A DNA stretch of 64,000 bases, taken from NCBI GenBank assembly GCA_914767885.1, contig CAJZBQ010000013.1, positions 248,001 to 312,000 on the forward strand, written 5' to 3'. Positions 30,303 through 42,359 of this stretch are shown piece by piece (positions within the stretch are counted from its first letter, which is position 1; every line of letters begins with the position of its first letter). A program made the position numbers and the translations under genes. The notes under the pieces were generated by a model. The model did not search any database and was not told where the DNA came from. It saw only the letters and a list, made by a program, of their open reading frames with translations. This DNA comes from Blepharisma stoltei. Its lineage: Eukaryota > Ciliophora > Heterotrichea > Heterotrichida > Blepharismidae.

Positions 30303-33300
30303 ATGAAATTACATGAAGACACAAATATCGAGAACCTGAACGTCCTTTCCATGCCAGACCAAGAAAACCTGAAAATCACCCGAGAAATCAAAACCAATGC
30401 GTTTGATATATTTTGTTTAGTCCTAGAGCAAAGCCAAAAGAAAAGCACAAAGCTAAGAAAGTACATTAGTTTTCTTATAACTTGGCTTCAGACAATACAA
30501 GTGATTACATTACTTTACTATCCGAAAATGAATATCAAAGAGTGAAGCTCTTATGCATTATTTTGACAGTGGCTTTCCTATACGAGATTAGACCCCATCA
30601 TTATGCAGCTAAATGTTTATCTTTATTCCTTGATATTCGCTGCAGTTATTAGTATTTTACCAATTGTATATTTTATCTTTCTTATGATTGCCAAAAGAAG
30701 AAATGAGGAAAGAGAGTTTAGCTTTATTGATCTGCTTATAATAACACCAGTTTTACTTATTACTAGATATTTTTATATCCCAGTGCTATGCTTGGTAGTT
30801 GTAGGATTTAAATATTTGCCTAACTCCCCTAGAAGTTCGACCAAGATTTTTTTGGTCGAACTTCGAGGGGGGTTAAAAAAAATTATATATAGAATTTTTT
30901 TTATATAATTTAGTAGTTAAAAAAAAAATATTTATCATATTTCTTCTGTATGGTTGAGAGGGTGTAAGGGTTAGAAAAAATAGTGCAAGATGGTTTTGTA
31001 ACGCTTTTTTAGAACTTGAATACAAAAATCGCAAGCTCACCCCCACATAGATTAAAAATTTTTGAAAAATTGCTTATTTTCCTAGTAAATTTATATAGGT
31101 CTTGGTCGAACTTTGAGGGGGGTTAATTTTCCAAAAAAATAGGAATTTTCCCTATATCTTGGTCGAACTTCGAGGGGGGGGAGTAAGGGCATTGATACTT
31201 ATATGGAAGAATATGATGAAGAAAGAGATATGACTCATCTCTATTTATCAAGCCTACTTATTACTTTGAGTATTACTGTTACTTTGTTAGCAGTCGCGAA
31301 AGAACTATTTTTGATTGATATAAGGCATTATAAAGGCTCTGGAGCGTATTCTAAGTCATCTGGAAGGATAAATGTGGTTAGAATTTTGGCTCAAAATTTC
31401 CAGGTTTTAGGGTATTATTTTATATTTTCTGATTATTTACAAATTTATTACGTCCTGACAATTGTTATGTGGTGTTTTATTTCTTATTTATTTTCTTATA
31501 GAATGCCTTATTATGAAATCAACTCAAACCTTACTCATAGTGCTTTAGCCTTCATAATAGCTTTTAGTGCTTTGGCGTTTTTGATATCTCTGAGCACGTC
31601 AAGCTCAGTTTCTATCTCCTTAATTATTTTTGTTTCTCCAATGATTTTCAGTCTTCAATATAAGCTTACACATTGGCTATATAAAAGATATGAAAAAATT
31701 CCTGAAGAATTGTCAAAAATTTCTCCATGAAAGTGTGAGCTTTATATGAGAAAAGATCTATTAGCAAACTCATTAGATGTTCTAAAGACATTTGAAGTAT
31801 TTATGAGGCAGCCAACAATATATAAGTCCAAAATCATTCATATTTTTCTGAGTTATTATTGCTATGGTGTTTCCAAAGACTCAATAAAAGCTAGGCTGAT
31901 TTTATATTTAGCAAAAGATCTTCACTCATCTTTTGATGAAAGTTTGCAAGAGAAATTATGCAAAAGTTTAATCGAAAGAGAAACAAGTGCAGATAATGAC
32001 ACATATAGGTATCTCAATTTTATAAAATCATTTTTAAAGACTACAGAAATGGACAAGACCACATGCTTTCTGTTGCAAAAAGTATGAAAAGAACTTTTAA
32101 GGCCAAAGCCTCCACTAAGGGTAATACAGCCGCTCATTAAAACTCTTACTCCTTCTTCCTTTAAATTGAAACAAAATATAGGTAAAATTTCCATTTTTTG
32201 GTACTTTAACACCCCTTTAATTTGGAACCATTTTTTCCAATAGGAAAATTTCATAGGTAAAAAATATAATTTTTATAAAATAAGTTTTGATCTAAATTTA
32301 ATTTAAAAAGTCCAAGTATAATATAATTTAAACAATTTTAACACTAGACCAATTTATTTTTAAATAACTCTTCATAAAAATCAAAAATATTACGCTCTGT
32401 TTATATTAATTTTAATTTTTTAAAATTTTATAAACTTTTTTTATTTAATATAATTTTTTAAATAAATTAAACGTCTTTAAATTGGATAGCAGAATTTTTT
32501 TTGTTCCAAATTAAAACAGGAGGAGTTAATAAAAACCTGAAAATCCTGAGAGATCAATATCATCAGTTAATTAAGGCCAATAATAAAAATATTGAGTCAA
32601 ACTTACAACTTGGCTCATTGATGAATAATTTATTGAATTTATCAGAAAAAGGAGAATATTACACCTCTATAGGAATGGATTTATGGAAAGATCAAAACCG
32701 CAATAGAGGCTTAGGACTAAACCCTTACAACCCCAGCACTTGTGTAATACTAGCAAACTGCTATAATAAAATATCAATCCGTATAGAATACGCGAATCGG
32801 CGAGCAATAAACGCTCTTAGCTGCAATTATTCTGCGCTTATTGGCTCAAAATTCACTGATTTATTTCCTGCTTGCTATGAAAATTTCCATAAAGCATACC
32901 TAAAAAAATTTGTGTCTGGGGCTGATATAAAGTTGCAGCTTCCCCCTATATTTTTTATAAAAAATCTTGCAGGCCATTTAATACCAATTCATGGAGTTTT
33001 GACTATTGATTCTCTCAATGGATCAAGATTTTTAATATTTGTTTTCCAATATAATGATGAGTTTTTGACATCAGCTCTTGTGAAAATGAATGCAACTGTG
33101 CAAGGCTGCACTGAGTCTTTTCCTCGGCTCCATGTCAAATGACCGTGGATTTTTGACAGTGTACATTTCATCGAAATCCATTTGGTCGAAAATTTTTGAT
33201 AGTGAGGACATTTGGCCGAAAATTAACGATTTTTTGGTCAAATGTCTCACTATCAAAAATTTCGATCAATTTTCGGTGAAATAGACACTATCAAAAAGGC

Positions 33301-36240
33301 AAAGTCATTTGACCCGCACCCTTTTCCTCAGTTGCTAAATATAGATAAAACAGTTGTGGAAAAAAACGATTTTTCGAAGCATATTCCTGTACTAAAAGCA
33401 TTGGTAAAATCTTATCATACTCCTATGTATTGCAGAAATAATATTTTTATATGCTATAGAAGGTTGAATTCTACCTTAATCCCCCTTTGTGAGCAAACAA
33501 AACCATTGGAAAATTTCCTAATTTTTAGGCAGAAACCCACCCTCCGTGTGCGAACAATGCTATTTTTTATAAAGACATTGATATATAAATGATAATTTTC
33601 ATAATTTTAAACAGCTTGCATTTTAAAACATAAATTTTAAATATTAAATTATATATTTACTCTCCAATTTTTGCGAAATGGGGATTTTTTAAATTTGAAA
33701 AAAAAAGTACTATTGAGGGAACAAAATTTTTTGTTCACTTACGGAGGGGAGTTTAACATATTGATAACTATTAGTGGTAAAAGTAAAATAATTCTAATTA
33801 TTATTTGCATACTTAATTCAAAATGCTATAATATCAATAAAAACACAAATTTTTGATGTTGATTACGCTGTATTTATTGCGTTGGATGGAAAAGGTGAAG
33901 TTCACAAATGGGAAGCTGAGCACACTGATAAAGATAACTGAGATTTTGATAAAAGAAATGATTCACGTATTTCTATGAGCACAATTGAAGAGTCACATAT
34001 AGGAAAAAGCATAAATTCAGAGCATCAGCAGTCGTTAGAGAGCAAGTTAAAAGGGTATTCTAGCAACTATTTGGATGACAATTCTGAAGAAACTTCTAAA
34101 CAAGAAGACGAAAACCCTAAAACTGGAAATAACAAATCAATAGCTTCTACAATTATGTCTTCATCCAAAAGCGCACTTATAAACCAACATTTTGCCCTTA
34201 AAACCTCCGTAAAATCAAATGCCCGAAATTTAAAAATCACGTTGATTTTAGCTGTAATCCTCATTTAGACATTTATTTTTATAATGATCAATCTCGGTTT
34301 CGCAATTTTTTATGAAATCACAGTTTCAATCGCCACAACTGCCAGTGAATTAGAAAATTATTTAGTTAATAGAACATATTACATTTTATCTGCAAGCCAA
34401 TTTGCTAGGTTTATTGACCTTAAATCTCGAGGTTTAATTTTTTGAGACATGAATACAATACAGGCATTTTTAATTTTATTTGCAGACGACATAACAACAG
34501 ACTATGAAAAAACCCAGAATAATTTTGATACTTTTATGTCTTCTTGCTATAAAGACCAATATATAAAAAACTATGCTCCGATGATTGAAAAAATCAGCCC
34601 TGGGGAACCTAGAGAAGTCAAAGAAAATATGTTTAATGCACTGCTGCTTATGAGAGCGTATATGCTTTCAGTTGCGGCAAGAATGATGACAGAGAAGCTA
34701 TTTTTGGACAGCGATGATGACTTGTATAACACTTTTTGACTGGGAAGCAGCAAATTGATTAATTATTTGCATCATGTTCAAGATTTGTACCATAAAAATA
34801 TAGATATCCAGCTAGAGCAGCTAAGCATAGCTTTTACCATTTTTGTGTTGGTTTTATCTGTCATGATAGCCTGTGCATTATTAATTATGACTTGAAAACT
34901 GCTAATCTTGCAAAAAGCCTATGCTAAAATATGAACCATTATCCTCACTAACCCAAAAGATGCTATTATAGAAAAATATACCAGTGTAAATGATAGGCTG
35001 GAGTCAATACACTTTATTGACACAGTCAATGCCAGAATTGAGCCTAGCGATGTTACTGACTCCCCCCTCTGTGAGTGAACAAAAAAATTTTGCTCACTCA
35101 CGGAAGGGGCTTAATTTTTTTTTGTTAAAAAAATTTTTATATTTAAATTTTATAGAAAAGTTTTTTTTGAAAATTTTTAAAAAAAATCCTAATTTGCAAA
35201 AAATGGGAAGTAAATATTAATTTAATTTATAAAATTTATGTTTTTAAAACGCAATTTGTTTAAAATTAAACAGAATTAGCTCGAGATTTCATTATACTAA
35301 TTTATCACTTATATCTTAAATTTTTTTTTATAAAAAATTTTTTCTATTAAAAAACTTTTTGTCCACTCACGGAGAGTGGGTTTTTGGGCAAAAAATAGCG
35401 ATTTTTCAATGGTTTTGTTCACTCACGGAGGGGGGGAGTGAGCATTACCAGAAAGATTTTCATATCATTCGCATTTGGAAAAGATTAATTACTACTTATT
35501 CCATATTTGGACTTGCCACCATTTTTTATGTGTGCATGCTCTATTTTTTCCCTGTTAAATTGTGCAGTGATTTATATGAATTTCGGCATGAATTTTTGAT
35601 GGGCTGTGTAAGAAGTCGAGAAACTTTATTACATTTGTGAAGCTCAGCAAAAGAAATACCTTTATCAGGGACTAATTATAGCTTGCATAATATTTTGGCA
35701 GACCATTTTTATGAAGGATATTTTGTTCAAGAATTTAATGATTATTTAGAAGATGCTCTAGATAATGATTATTATATTCAGTCATTATTTACAGATAGCA
35801 AAATAAATCCTTCTCAGTCTACAATTAACATTTTATTTGATTCTGTAAATAAATCCGCTATCACTACCCATGGCTTGCAAGAAGCGCTTATTTATTTTCA
35901 TACAGAACTAACAGAAAGTGCTTCCAGTGAGTGAAATGATGATGTTACCCGAGAGTTCCAGTCATCGCTTGGCGATTTGTATGATATTCTTCAAGCATTT
36001 GAAAAACTGATTGATTCAGGGCTGAAAGATCTGATAAATAGTATAGATCGTCAGAAAGCCTTTGCGCTTGCGATGATGTACAGCTTGTGTGTGGCAGCTT
36101 TATTTATTTTATTTTTTCTGGGAATCCCTAGTATTAAATCAATGGAAGCTTCGATTTTGGAAACTTGAAAATTCTCACATACGTTTTCTTTAGAAACCAC
36201 AAGACTAATGTTTATAAAAAATGGAAAAACTATAACATAA
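30303..36240 (+). CDS. Large multi-TM protein with PAS domain
   Basis: N-terminal half has around ten hydrophobic segments, then a soluble helical region (KIPEELSKISP…), then a PAS fold (RIEYANRRAINALSCNYSALIGSKFTDLFP … FLIFVFQ). The second half has a TM helix (ITLILATFIFIMINLGF), a long ectodomain-like loop, more TM helices and a similar loop again. Interruptions: IES 30821-31183, IES 32147-32526, palindromic element 33126-33320, IES about 33477-33753, a probable 49-bp IES 33778-33826, a 15-nt intron 34254-34268, and IES 35057-35438. With these the sequence reads open in frame to TAA at 36238. This architecture is common in ciliates; ligand unknown, sensory role inferred. Confidence 0.8.
30821..31183. 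mobile_element. TA-bounded IES, TTGGTCGAACTTCGAGGGGGG family
   Basis: 363 bp. Left TAACTCCCCTAGAAGTTCGACC; right inverted TACTCCCCCCCTCGAAGTTC. Additional inverted copies of the 20-bp repeat sit inside (about 30856, 31105), making end hairpins. Excision joins KYLPKGIDTYM in frame. Confidence 0.92.
32147..32526. mobile_element. TA-bounded IES, TTTAAATTGGAACAAAA family
   Basis: 380 bp. Left TACTCCTTCTTCCTTTAAATTG; right inverted TAACTCCTCCTGTTTTAATTTG. Internal CCCCTTTAATTTGGAACC near 32210. Excision joins LIKTLNKNLK in frame. Confidence 0.9.
33126..33320. mobile_element. palindromic element with 9-bp target duplication in PAS gene
   Basis: 195 bp. Long inverted arms share GTCAAATGAC, TTTTTGAYAGTGT and ATTTCAYCGAAA. 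Direct repeats CTTTTCCTC flank it (33117-33125 and 33321-33329). Removing element plus one repeat keeps the frame (TESFPQLLNID). There is no TA in the repeat. A 9-bp duplication is MULE-like; the assignment is tentative. Confidence 0.8.
33477..33753. mobile_element. TA-bounded IES, GTGAGTGAACAAAA family (junction uncertain)
   Basis: Ends TAATCCCCCTTTGTGAGC and, inverted, TAAACTCCCCTCCGTAAG. Neighbouring TAs at 33472 and 33759 give the frame-compatible joins, so the exact boundary is ambiguous by a few bases. A further short AT-rich insertion (33778-33826) is needed to keep the frame. Confidence 0.75.
35057..35438. mobile_element. IES with TGA instead of TA junctions
   Basis: 382 bp with the usual CTCCCCCCTCTGTGAGTGAAC ends, but the direct repeat is TGA (35057-35059 and 35439-35441). 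Joining TGA to TGA gives PSDVTEHYQKD in frame; joining the nearest TAs does not. The left end carries a compact hairpin. Confidence 0.85.
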
Positions 36241-36640
36241 GCATTTGAAAGAATGATTTTCAATAAAAGATAAGCCTCAGAAAACTTATGAAGCGCCAAG
36301 CATAAGATATTTTGAATTTTTTTATAGTATTAGATGCAATAGGCTATTTAAATCTCAATGTGTTGTAATCTTTAATTAAGCTTTCAAGTTTTTGGAAGCA
36401 ATTATCTTGACAATAATTAGAATTTAATAGGTCTAAATTTTTCAACGTCAAAAAATGCCTTGATTACTTTTAAATTAATAAATAGTTCGTTTTGTAAAAC
36501 AATTTCGCTATTATATTTTATAGAGCATTATAAAATGCATATAAGAGCGAAAATTTATTATTTTATGCTTAAAATGAAAGACAAATAACTTTTCCATCTT
36601 TTCTTGCAATATAAAACACAGTTGAATCCACATCCACAAT
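36241..36640. other. AT-rich intergenic region
   Basis: No gene or RNA is recognised between the PAS gene and the GC-rich island that follows. Confidence 0.5.
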
Positions 36641-36664
36641 AGCAATTACTTTAATTTAACTAAC

Positions 36665-36925
36665 TTTTGGTTAGACCTTTGGCAGTGCAGTGCGGGTGAA
36701 ACGCTTTTTTCTCTGTCTTGTCACTGCTCTCGAACATTGTCAGACCTCGCAGTCAGCTTGTTCCTAGTCCCCATGAAGACATTTGGGAACCCAAAGTACG
36801 GAAAGCACTAACGGCTTGGAGCTTTGCCTCAATCTATCCGACTTTACTCCAGCTAGTATTCGGCCTAAGGGCCTTACCTTTTATATCAGCAGGGAAAGAG
36901 GAAAAGCACGATACATAATGCAGAA
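36665..36925. mobile_element. GC-rich island H (SINE-like, unproven)
   Basis: About 260 bp with markedly higher GC than its flanks and no conserved ORF. By composition it resembles the SINE-like elements, but I found no flanking duplication. Confidence 0.4.
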
Positions 36926-36959
36926 TTCTGTGATAAAAAACTTAACCTCATAATAAAAG

Positions 36960-38192
36960 CTAAATTAGAGAAAGGAATTCATAGAGTGAATACTTTTTCA
37001 TCCGAAGCCATTTTTTATATGAATCCACATCTGCAGTCTCAATTTCTGCATGCAAATCAACAGAACTAATTTCACAAAAATCATTATTAAAAAGTCTATA
37101 TATCTTTTACTCTATTTCCCCCTTCGTGCTCAATACAGCAATTAGTTTCTGCTTATTAATTTGAATCATTTTAATATAAGAAATAGGAATTTTCTTTTTC
37201 TCATCACACGCCTTTTCATTATAAAGCTCTACGAAATTCAGCCCTCCCATTATAGCTGGCTCAATATAAAATTGTTGCAAAATTTCTATTCTTTCAATAT
37301 GCATTTTAACCAAAACCCTTCCGTTTTTAAATAAATTCACTGCATATAAAAATTCATTATCAATTATAAAATCAGTAACTGTCATATTCTCCATATTAAT
37401 ATCAATTTTTTTCTGAGAATTCATTTTAACGAAAAGCATACGACTTTTAACTGAGTCATTTTCGTCGCTTCAGCATATTCCTATAATAAAATCTTCATAT
37501 AAGCTGCTTGAAATTGGGGATTTAAAGCAGGCTCGGTTTTTCTCATGATTTATCTTTATTATGTCAAAATCAAAAATATCACATTGGACTTCTCCACAGC
37601 AGAATAGCGAAATTCTATTAAAAATAGGCATTGCAAAAGCGCTATCACAGTCTCCACCATTTAGCATACAAGACCATATGTATATATTCCCACACGTCGT
37701 AAGCACACAAATTTTATTTTCTTTGCATTTTAACCCAACTAATGCTTCTCTACTGTTTACAGCTCCTATTTCATTAATTTCCCTCATAGTTTCTATATCC
37801 CAGACCTTTATAACATTTAAGCTTGCTACTTCTCCGTTTTCTCTTATCAAAGACTTTGAGCATGACGCCAGAAGCAACCTCCTATATACATCTGTAGCCC
37901 TTTCAGCATAATCTTCTTTTATTAGCATAAAAGTAATATCAGTTATATGCTCAGTCAATGTATGGCTTGCAGGTGCTTTTCAAGTATTAGTAATAACCAA
38001 AATATCATTAATGAGCGATCATACATTAATCAAACACACCCCAAGCTCTGGAGCATGCAAACTTGCTATCACATTTGTGTTTCCTCCAGGATTTGAACAA
38101 TATAAAAGTTTAGAAAAATGAGGACTGTAGCTGTTTGATATCTTTGGAGGCTTAAACAAGTGCGGCTTTTCTCTACTTTTTGTGCAGCCCAT
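36960..38192 (-). CDS. WD-repeat-like protein, N-myristoylation-type start
   Basis: 406 codons after removing a 15-nt intron (37096-37110). The start MGCTKSREKP fits N-myristoylation plus Cys acylation. Repeats of beta-propeller type are visible (LNVIKVWDIETMREI, ICVLTTCGNIYIWSC, KLIAVLSTKGEIE). UGA Trp codons occur in WKAPASH and VWSL. Stop is TAG. Membrane-attached scaffold of unknown role. Confidence 0.75.
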
Positions 38193-38281
38193 CTTAAGTT
38201 TGGCGTTTTTAAAATGCTTTAATTTGGATTTTTATAAAATAATTGAGTATTAAATCTGCATAATAAAAAATATAAAAACAA

Positions 38282-39583
38282 ATGATTATCTTATTATTAG
38301 GACTGGCGTCATTGGTGTCTAGCCATGATAATATTGAATTTTCTTTATTTGTCTCAACTTTCTATGATGAATCTAAGCCTGCAGATGTGCTAGAAAACAG
38401 CGATGTCCAGCAAAAATGGGTTGCAGTGTTTGAAGATGAAGAAATCGATGCTTCTTCTTTTAAAAGATTTTTTATTTGGACAGAAGGTGAACAACGCAAT
38501 ATAACTGTTAATGTGAAATCACATGAAAGCACTTTAAAGGTTTTTCTTTCTGAAGATCCTCAGAGTAATCTTGAAACACAGCATGACAAAATGGTTATAT
38601 CTCTGTGCAATCATGGAGTAGAAACCTTTACAATCAATTTTCAGTGCCTCTCAGATTCCACTAATACAGTAGGATTTGAAATACTAGATGGAGAAGAAAC
38701 CTATGACTTTGAATTCGTGAAAATCTGCAAATCAGGTGTAAGGGATGATTTAATGATTTATTTTGGAGAAGAGTTAGATGATGAAGACACTGTTGTAGAT
38801 GAAGGAACAGTTAATGAAGAATGGAGAGATGGGAAAAAAGAAATTGATGGCAGAGATGTAATGTTTAGTCTTTATATTGACCTAGGGTCGCAGCTGCTAC
38901 AAGAGATAGAGATAAAAACAGAGCTTAAATACAAGTTGAGAGGGTCAGCAGTCAATCTTCACTTTCTGATGCCTGAACAGAAAATCATGAATTTCTTATT
39001 TTTAGAGCCAGGCTCTGGGCTTGTTGAAGTGATTTTACATATAAATCCATACAACCCAGTGTCATTTAAATGATACCAAAATGTCCCACAAACAAGCAAA
39101 ACCAACCCAAGCACATTGGGTATAGGAACTGCACCTATAGTTAATGATATCGTATCAGAAGGAAAAGTCAACGACCAATACGCGCCACTCTATGTGGCAA
39201 GCAATGTATATTGGACAACCTTTTATATAACCCACAAAACGCCTATGAAAATAGGAACTCCAAAGCTAACCACAAACCAGCATATTTTGCAGCCTGAAAT
39301 AATTTATAGCTCTAAAGATATTGGTCCAAATCCATCGCTTTTTGAGCTTCGATATAGATGTATAAATGAAGGAAAAGCTGAGGTAAAAATTACGATCCCA
39401 GTGAAAGACTCTACTGTGGTCGAATTCGATGTCTTGAAAGTGTGCAAGAAACCAAAAATAAAGATCGAAAAGGAATCAAGCAGTTTTTCTATTTTTATAA
39501 TCGGAGGGGCATTCTCTGTAATGGCGATGATTGCTTATGTGCTAGTAACAAAGAAAAAACTATTTAAGCTTCTGATTAGCTAA
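38282..39583 (+). CDS. Single-pass membrane protein with large ectodomain
   Basis: 433 codons, no interruption. Signal peptide (MIILLLGLASLVSS), about 380 residues of beta-rich ectodomain with paired Cys (ISLCNHG…FQCLSD, VKICKS; RYRCINEG, LKVCKK), and a C-terminal TM helix (FIIGGAFSVMAMIAYVLV) with a short basic tail. The two similar Cys-bearing halves suggest an internal duplication. One UGA Trp (KWYQNV). No family recognised. Confidence 0.8.
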
Positions 39584-39629
39584 TCTGCAAATGATTATTA
39601 GGCAAAATTTAATAAAATAAAAATTGTGG

Positions 39630-40118
39630 CTATTTATGTCTTTTTCTGTAAATATCTTTCCGGTGCTTTATTTCGTCAATTAAATTAACAGAGCTTTCAT
39701 TTATGTTGCTAGAAAGAGACCTCTGATGAAAATGCCTTTTTCTAGAGATACATTGAGTGCTTTTGTCAGCCTTTCTACTATCACTTTTGTCAATTGATTT
39801 TTCATATTTATTTAAATATCTTCTTCCATGACAATTTTCTGACGGCATTATCTCGAACCAAGTGTCAAAAGTTGTGTCTTTTTGGGTGAAAAAACTCTGC
39901 CTCAAGTTGCTCCTGTCTTCGATATTGCTTTTATCGTTTTCACATGTAGTAATCCTTGAGCTATAATCTTTGCCTTTCAATATTTCTAGTAAACTCAGCT
40001 CTTTAAAGGCTTTTTCTTGGAAAATGGTGTCGTTGTCGCCTTTGTCGTCAAAGAATTCAAAAGTTTGCTGCCTTTCTCCACAACTTCCACAAAATTTATT
40101 ACCAATAGAGGATCCCAT
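39630..40118 (-). CDS. Hypothetical protein with MGSS N-terminus and CxxC motif
   Basis: 162 aa ending in TAA. The start MGSSIGNKFCGSCGERQ has a potential N-myristoyl site and one CxxC pair. The rest is polar and charged with a basic C-terminus (ISRKRHFHQRS…HRKDIYRKRHK). It lies 11 bp from the PLK stop on the same strand. No known domain. Confidence 0.65.
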   Translation of the reverse strand: MGSSIGNKFCGSCGERQQTFEFFDDKGDNDTIFQEKAFKELSLLEILKGKDYSSRITTCENDKSNIEDRSNLRQSFFTQKDTTFDTWFEIMPSENCHGRRYLNKYEKSIDKSDSRKADKSTQCISRKRHFHQRSLSSNINESSVNLIDEIKHRKDIYRKRHK

Positions 40119-40129
40119 TTAAATATTAT

Positions 40130-42354
40130 CTAAGAAGGGCTGCCTGTGCCGCCAGTGACTTGCCCGTTCATCATATAATTAAGGATGTCCCGGGTGTATT
40201 TAAGCCTTTTTGCCATTTCTCCATGGGTGCTTTCTAGAGCTTCTGCAAGAGGAATTGTGACCCTTTCAGCCCTTTTATTGACATAAGTCACTACTTTTTC
40301 TTCACTGGATAAGATTACTTCAGTTTGATCTTGGAAACTAACCTGAACGATCTTATTGGATAGCCTGAATAAAATTGCGCGCTTAGTTCTCATCCATTTT
40401 TTCACATAAGGAGGTGGATTTTCATTAGAAAAATGAAGCTCCTGAGCTACTGGAGCATCACCTTCTGCTTCCAAATAGTTTTTAAAATGCTGCAGTAAAG
40501 CGACTTTTTTGTGTAGGCTTTTAGGATAATTATCTAAAGAATAAGAAAAAGTGATGTCTCTTCTATCTTAACTTAACTTAACTTAATTATCTGGTGTTTA
40601 AGGTGTCTAGTGCCGCAGCCCAAAAGGGCCTATGGCAAAAACTAGTGACGTAGGCGAGCCATCTTGGAACAGGTCAGCCCTGGCCAAGCCTTCTATCAAC
40701 TCCTGCTTCACCAGCCTTGCTGCACGTCTCACCCGGCGCGATACCGTCGCCCTTGTCTCGACTCAGCTCCTGCGCGTGTTCCGCTTAAGGGTCATCCTCC
40801 CGTGGGGATGTGCTGAGAGGTAAAAGCCCGAAATCTTGAGAGGACTGAGAGCAGTTCCTCTGGTTATCCCCAGAGTTAAACCGCTATTGCTGTCCAGAAG
40901 TTCTCTCGAGTGAAAACCTAACCCTATAAATAAAATTCCATGAGGGAGAGAAAATTAGCAAAGCTAATTTCTCTCGAACCGAATGCCATTTTATTTATGA
41001 TGTCTCTTCTATCAGTTGTCCTCTCAACATAATAAAACTGTGTTGCATTTGGCTCAATTATAATTTTACATGAGTCATTAAAATAGACTCCTGCGCATCC
41101 GTTCGACAAAACGTAGCCTAGTCCATACTTGCTTGAATAATCCACCCACTTTTTAACCCAAATATTCTGAGTTGTAGGCTCATTTTTTGCTTTAATTGAG
41201 GCAACTTCAGTTACTTTGGGAGATAATGTCCTTTGAGTGTTTTCAATTGAAGTTCGGGTCCCATGGGTTTTTGGTCTTAAGGAAGCTGCCATGTCTCTTG
41301 GTGAAGTTGCAGTTAAAGTATTACGAGAAATTCGTAAAGGTGCAGTATCAATAGTTGGCTGCTGTTGGGTACCCATAGATGAAGGCAAAAACTGTTTAAT
41401 ATACTTATCAGATGGAGGGACTGCAAGTGTGCTAATAGGCAAGAACTGTGGGATTGAATGCCCCATATGAAAAAAATCATGCTCCAGTATTTCATCAAGA
41501 CTTGGCCTTCTAGAAGGCTCAGTCCTCAAAATTCGAGTAATTAGACTTCTTGCTTGTTCTGATATTCTAACTGTATCAGGAAACGAATAAGCGTTCATTT
41601 TGATTAAGTTGTATGTCTTCTTTACATCATTAGTCTCAAAAGGCGGCTTTCCTATAAGCAATGTAAACAAAATTACTCCAAACGACCATATGTCGACTTC
41701 ATAGCTGTGCCCTTCTTTGCCGTCTAAAATTTCAGGTGCAATGTAATTTGGGGTGCCACAAATGGTTTTCCTCATCTGGCCGTCATATTCCAGCTTGCTT
41801 GCAAGGCCGAAGTCACCTAGTTTTAATTCCATCTTTTCACTAATAAACAAGTTCCCAATTTTTAGGTCTCTATGAATTACTTTTTTTTGATGCAGATATT
41901 TTAATGCTGAAATTATTTGAATTGAATAACACTGAACTTCAAGCTCGGTCAGCCGTTTGCGGCGCCTCAGAAGTTCACTCATTGTTTGGTTTGGGCAAAG
42001 CTCCAACAAAATATACACGTTTTCATTGTCTTCAAAAAAATGTTCAAAACCGACTATATTTGCATGCCGCAAAGAGCGATGAATTTTTATTTCTGACATC
42101 AATTTCTGTTTGGCTCGGGATTTAGTGAGCGAAGCTTTTACGACTACTTTTCCAGCATAGACTTTGCGGGTTTCCAAACTTGTGAACTCGTAGACCCTGG
42201 CAAAGCCTCCTTTACCCAAGAATTTTCCTTTGGAATATCTTCTTATGGTCACTTCGCCGCTTGGTTTTACGATTTGTTCTTCAATAATGCCTTCATTATT
42301 AACAGAGTCTTTTGAGGTTGATTTTCTTGCTGATGATCTTGAACTTAAAGCCAT
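40130..42354 (-). CDS. PLK: Polo-like kinase
   Basis: Kinase domain near residues 38-295: GKGGFARVYEF, AGKVV Lys, HRDLKIGNLF, DFGLASKLE, activation loop TICGTPNYIAPEIL, and SYEVDIWSFGVILF. Two polo-box-type segments follow: KKWVDYSSKYGLGYVLSNGCAGVYFND and, after the insertion, KKWMRTKRAILFRLSNKIVQVSF. A 430-bp SINE-like element interrupts polo-box 1 after RTTDRRDI. Removing element plus one 16-bp repeat yields 593 codons in frame. The unexcised ORF ends in element-derived residues. PLKs control centrosome maturation and mitosis; NEDD1 is a known PLK1 partner in animals. Confidence 0.94.
40568..40997 (-). mobile_element. SINE-like element I in PLK polo-box
   Basis: 430 bp, about 50% GC. Exact 16-bp target repeats TGATGTCTCTTCTATC at 40552-40567 and 40998-41013. 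On the minus strand it starts ATAAATAAAATGGCATTCGG, contains an internal hairpin, and ends in a (TTAAG)n simple-repeat tail, a hallmark of retroposed SINEs. Confidence 0.93.
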
Positions 42355-42359
42355 CTATT

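Noticed and set aside
41237..41470. Plus-strand ORFs within the polo kinase gene
   Set aside because: Shadows of the conserved minus-strand kinase.
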